The notes beneath the pieces were generated by a model, which saw only the letters and a list, made by a program, of their open reading frames with translations, had not been told where the DNA came from and searched no databases. DNA of 14,181 nt from Gemmatimonadales bacterium (GTDB lineage: Bacteria > Gemmatimonadota > Gemmatimonadetes > Gemmatimonadales > GWC2-71-9). The DNA lies in NCBI GenBank assembly GCA_025929805.1, contig JAICPP010000066.1:1-14181 (forward strand), in the 5' to 3' direction. Below, piece by piece: positions 12,755 through 14,181 of the stretch. The stretch's first letter is position 1, and each line of letters opens with the position of its first letter. The translations under genes and the position numbers were made by a program.

Positions 12755-14181
12755 ATGGCCAAAGAAGACAACGCTGTCCTCGCCGACAGACCTGATTACA
12801 AGGCCGAATCGATCCAGGTACTCAAGGGCCTGGAGGCAGTGCGCCGGCGCCCCGGTATGTACATCGGGTCGACCAGCGAGAACGGTCTTCATCACCTGGT
12901 GTATGAGGTGGTCGACAACTCGATCGACGAGGCTCTGGCGGGGCATTGTGACACTATCAACGTCACCATTCACGCTGACAACTCCATCACGGTGCAGGAC
13001 AACGGGCGCGGTATCCCGGTGGACATGCATCCCACCGAGAAAAAGCCCGCGGTCGAAGTCGCCCTGACGATGCTGCACGCCGGCGGGAAGTTCGACAAGA
13101 GCAGCTACAAGGTATCGGGTGGACTCCATGGGGTCGGAGTCTCGGTCGTGAACGCGTTGAGCGAGCGGCTGGAGGTGATCGTCGATCGCGATGGACAGCG
13201 GCACCACATGGCCTTTGTGCGGGGCAAGACCACCAAGAAGCTCACCGTCATGGGCAAGGCCAAGGGCCGGGGGACCACGGTTCGGTTCAAACCCGATCCC
13301 GAGATCTTTACCGTGCTGGAGTTCCACTACACCACGCTGGCCGACCGCCTGCGGCAGCTCGCCTTCCTGAACCGCGGCATAACCATCACGATCAAGGACG
13401 AGCGGGAAGATCCGGCCAAGTCGGAGACGTTCTTTGCCAAGGGCGGGCTGATCCAGTTCGTGGAGTGGCTCAACCGGAACAAGAAGCCGCTGCACCCTAA
13501 GCCGATTTCCTTCACGGCGGTAAAGGACGACGTCGAAGTCGACCTCGCCCTCCAGTACGAGGACGGGTACAACGAGAACACCTTCACCTTCGTGAACAAT
13601 ATCAATACCCACGAGGGCGGCACCCACCTCACCGGGTTCAAGTCGGCCCTTACCCGCACCATCAACGACGTGGCCAAGCGAAGGGACTTCCTGAAGAAGG
13701 AAGGCTTCACCCTGTCGGGTGAGGATATTCGAGAGGGGCTCACCTGCGTGCTGCACGTCAAGGTGCGCGAGCCCCAGTTCGAGGGGCAGACCAAGACCAA
13801 GCTGGGCAACTCGGAGGTAGAGGGGATCGTCAAGGCGGTGGTGAACGAGTACCTGGGCAGCTACCTCGAAGAACATCCTCCGGTTGCCCGGAACATTATC
13901 GAGAAGGCAGTGAGCGCGGCCCGGGCACGGGAAGCTGCCCGCAAGGCTCGTGATCTCGTGCGCAAGAAATCGGGGCTCGAAAACGCCGTGTTGCCGGGCA
14001 AGCTGGCCGACTGCTCGATCGACGATCCCGCCGTCAGCGAGATCTACTTGGTGGAGGGCGACTCGGCCGGCGGCAGCGCCAAGCAGGGACGCGACCGCTC
14101 GTTCCAGGCCATCCTGCCCCTCCGCGGCAAGATCCTCAACGTCGAGCGCGCCCGGATCGACAAGATCCTCAGCAACGAGGA
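12755..14181 (+). CDS. gyrB: DNA gyrase subunit B, 5' part (runs off window)
   Basis: Open from ATG 12755 to the window end (475 codons plus two bases; full GyrB is about 640-800 residues). GyrB supplies the ATPase of gyrase, which puts negative supercoils into DNA. The GHKL ATPase site is complete: EVVDNSIDEA (catalytic E51, N55), QDNGRGIPVD (D82), GGLHGVGVS (122-130) and the transducer-domain QTKTKLGN with K347. The TOPRIM domain begins with EIYLVEGDSAGGSAKQGRDR (E434), the first metal-binding glutamate of the cleavage centre. The 22-residue N-terminal leader before VLKGLEAVRRRPGMYIG is of ordinary length. The gene has no Shine-Dalgarno; the upstream gap is filled with heptad repeats. TOPRIM wording is gyrase- rather than ParE-like, but the distinction rests on context with recF and dciA. 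Confidence 0.96.
   Translation, partial: MAKEDNAVLADRPDYKAESIQVLKGLEAVRRRPGMYIGSTSENGLHHLVYEVVDNSIDEALAGHCDTINVTIHADNSITVQDNGRGIPVDMHPTEKKPAVEVALTMLHAGGKFDKSSYKVSGGLHGVGVSVVNALSERLEVIVDRDGQRHHMAFVRGKTTKKLTVMGKAKGRGTTVRFKPDPEIFTVLEFHYTTLADRLRQLAFLNRGITITIKDEREDPAKSETFFAKGGLIQFVEWLNRNKKPLHPKPISFTAVKDDVEVDLALQYEDGYNENTFTFVNNINTHEGGTHLTGFKSALTRTINDVAKRRDFLKKEGFTLSGEDIREGLTCVLHVKVREPQFEGQTKTKLGNSEVEGIVKAVVNEYLGSYLEEHPPVARNIIEKAVSAARAREAARKARDLVRKKSGLENAVLPGKLADCSIDDPAVSEIYLVEGDSAGGSAKQGRDRSFQAILPLRGKILNVERARIDKILSNE

Noticed and set aside
12674..13876. Minus-strand open frame of 400 codons opposite gyrB
   Set aside because: It is the antisense of a strongly conserved gyrB; long antisense frames are common in high-GC coding DNA.
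1..14181. Defence, CRISPR, toxin-antitoxin or mobile-element system
   Set aside because: No repeat-spacer array, transposase, integrase, nuclease-effector or small toxin-antitoxin pair is visible; the gene content is housekeeping, transport and envelope.

Overview
The window looks like a chromosomal segment of a high-GC, diderm (Gram-negative-type) bacterium. The evidence is two lipobox-bearing lipoproteins, a signal-peptide protein with outer-membrane barrel character, frequent GTG and TTG starts with few Shine-Dalgarno sequences, and a recF - dciA (DUF721) - gyrB cluster. Gemmatimonadota is my best guess, but that is an inference from gene order and style, not a proof. I see no tRNA, rRNA, CRISPR array, insertion sequence or prophage.

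Region 1 (19-5215, + strand) is a tightly packed run: a six-repeat TPR protein, a degenerate macro-domain protein, an ABC-transporter ATPase, its large two-half permease, a low-specificity L-threonine aldolase and a small PAS-domain protein. Most junctions overlap by 1-8 bases and reuse stop bases in a GTG or TTG start, so it is probably one translationally coupled operon. Region 2 (5271-7103, +) is a separate two-gene unit. It opens with the only strong Shine-Dalgarno serving an intact gene in the window and encodes an unrecognised lipoprotein with a CxxC-Gly8 linker, then a small secreted barrel-like protein.

Region 3 (7113-9864, - strand) holds mtnA (methionine salvage) and glpK (glycerol kinase), joined by a one-base stop/start overlap. 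Beyond them on the same strand lies a 40-codon relic of a RibD_C/dihydrofolate-reductase-like gene that keeps its own ribosome binding site and start but has lost the rest. mtnA carries an octamer simple repeat in its coding sequence.

Region 4 (9865-10001) is the divergent intergenic region between mtnA and a crotonase gene. It has two four-unit heptad repeat arms in inverted orientation around a 20-bp-period direct repeat, and is the most structured non-coding DNA here. Region 5 (10002-14181, +) has enoyl-CoA hydratase, a small Ig-like lipoprotein, recF, dciA and the first 475 codons of gyrB, which runs off the window. A second set of degenerate period-7 repeats fills the gap before gyrB.

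Most genes are housekeeping or conserved. I did not find a convincing new defence or mobile system. The items most worth a second look are the nested heptad structure, the truncated reductase relic, the lipoprotein/barrel pair, the macro domain lacking its ligand-binding signature, and the mtnA-glpK coupling.
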